Shown: one piece after another, positions 62,841 to 64,000 of the stretch
Layout of the letters: every line of letters starts with the position of its first letter
Numbering within the stretch: position 1 is the stretch's first letter
NCBI RefSeq assembly: GCF_016863195.1
Contig: NZ_BOOK01000038.1
Location: 62,001 to 126,000 of the forward strand
Direction of reading: 5' to 3'
Length of the DNA: 64,000 nucleotides
From: Paraplanobispora takensis
GTDB lineage: Bacteria > Actinomycetota > Actinomycetes > Streptosporangiales > Streptosporangiaceae
Notes under the pieces: model-generated
The model's database searches: none
What the model was told of the DNA's origin: nothing
The model's input: only the letters and a program-made list of their open reading frames with translations
Position numbers and translations under genes: made by a program

Positions 62841-64000
<1,160 letters not shown>

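Overview
The window is a very GC-rich chromosomal segment of an actinomycete. Evidence: a garA/ftsR-like merR/DUF151/merR/gcvP block in the same order as the Rv1827-Rv1832 region of Mycobacterium tuberculosis, an Ala/Lys-rich principal-type sigma factor, DUF3040 and DUF5999 proteins, GTG/TTG starts, and frequent 1-4 nt ATGA/GTGA overlaps. A Streptosporangiaceae-like genus would fit, but that is only a guess. I see no rRNA, tRNA, CRISPR array, insertion sequence or phage gene. The content is mostly core and regulatory genes, with sugar and efflux ABC loci between them.

Layout. 0-16.4 kb: DUF3040 membrane protein, a 39-residue basic peptide, a tricorn-type protease, a flavin oxidoreductase, a WYL regulator divergent from an esterase-like hydrolase, a TetR divergent from a DadA-like oxidase, an SGNH lipase, isochorismate synthase, an EstB-like serine hydrolase, a DedA protein coupled to an orphan histidine kinase, and a luciferase-like flavoenzyme. 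16.5-22.4 kb: a Ser/Thr kinase with a complete seven-blade WD40 domain, a hexapeptide-repeat protein, a YigZ protein, an ECF sigma/RskA-type anti-sigma pair and a PIG-L deacetylase.

22.5-29.1 kb looks like one functional unit. A binding protein, permease and ATPase (FrcBCA-like order) face a secreted beta-propeller phytase. An inositol-monophosphatase-family gene and a GntR/UTRA regulator follow. The same inverted repeat, TGTC-NN-GACA, lies in the transporter/phytase promoter region and over the gntR promoter. I infer a phytate/inositol-phosphate scavenging regulon.

29.2-31.1 kb: a response regulator with a degenerate HD-GYP domain and a small Hpt protein. 31.1-33.1 kb: TetR and a TetX-like flavin monooxygenase. 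33.7-43.7 kb: two two-component systems flank two ABC export systems. The second exporter is a five-gene overlapping operon of two duplicated Cys-rich lipoproteins, a MacA-like adaptor and MacB-like ATPase and permease. 43.8-47.7 kb: menD-menC divergent from menE. These belong to the same o-succinylbenzoate menaquinone route as the isochorismate synthase at 10.5 kb.

48.1-53.6 kb: a principal-type sigma factor with a SigR-like promoter (GGGAAC-N18-GTT) and strong terminators, then small regulators and hypotheticals. 53.7-64 kb: gcvP behind a tandem glycine riboswitch, two MerR regulators, a DUF151 nuclease, a GarA-like FHA protein, a ManC-type nucleotidyltransferase fused to a phosphomannomutase-like domain without its catalytic signatures, a CDP-alcohol phosphatidyltransferase, and, divergently, thiC behind a TPP riboswitch. 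thiC runs off the right edge.
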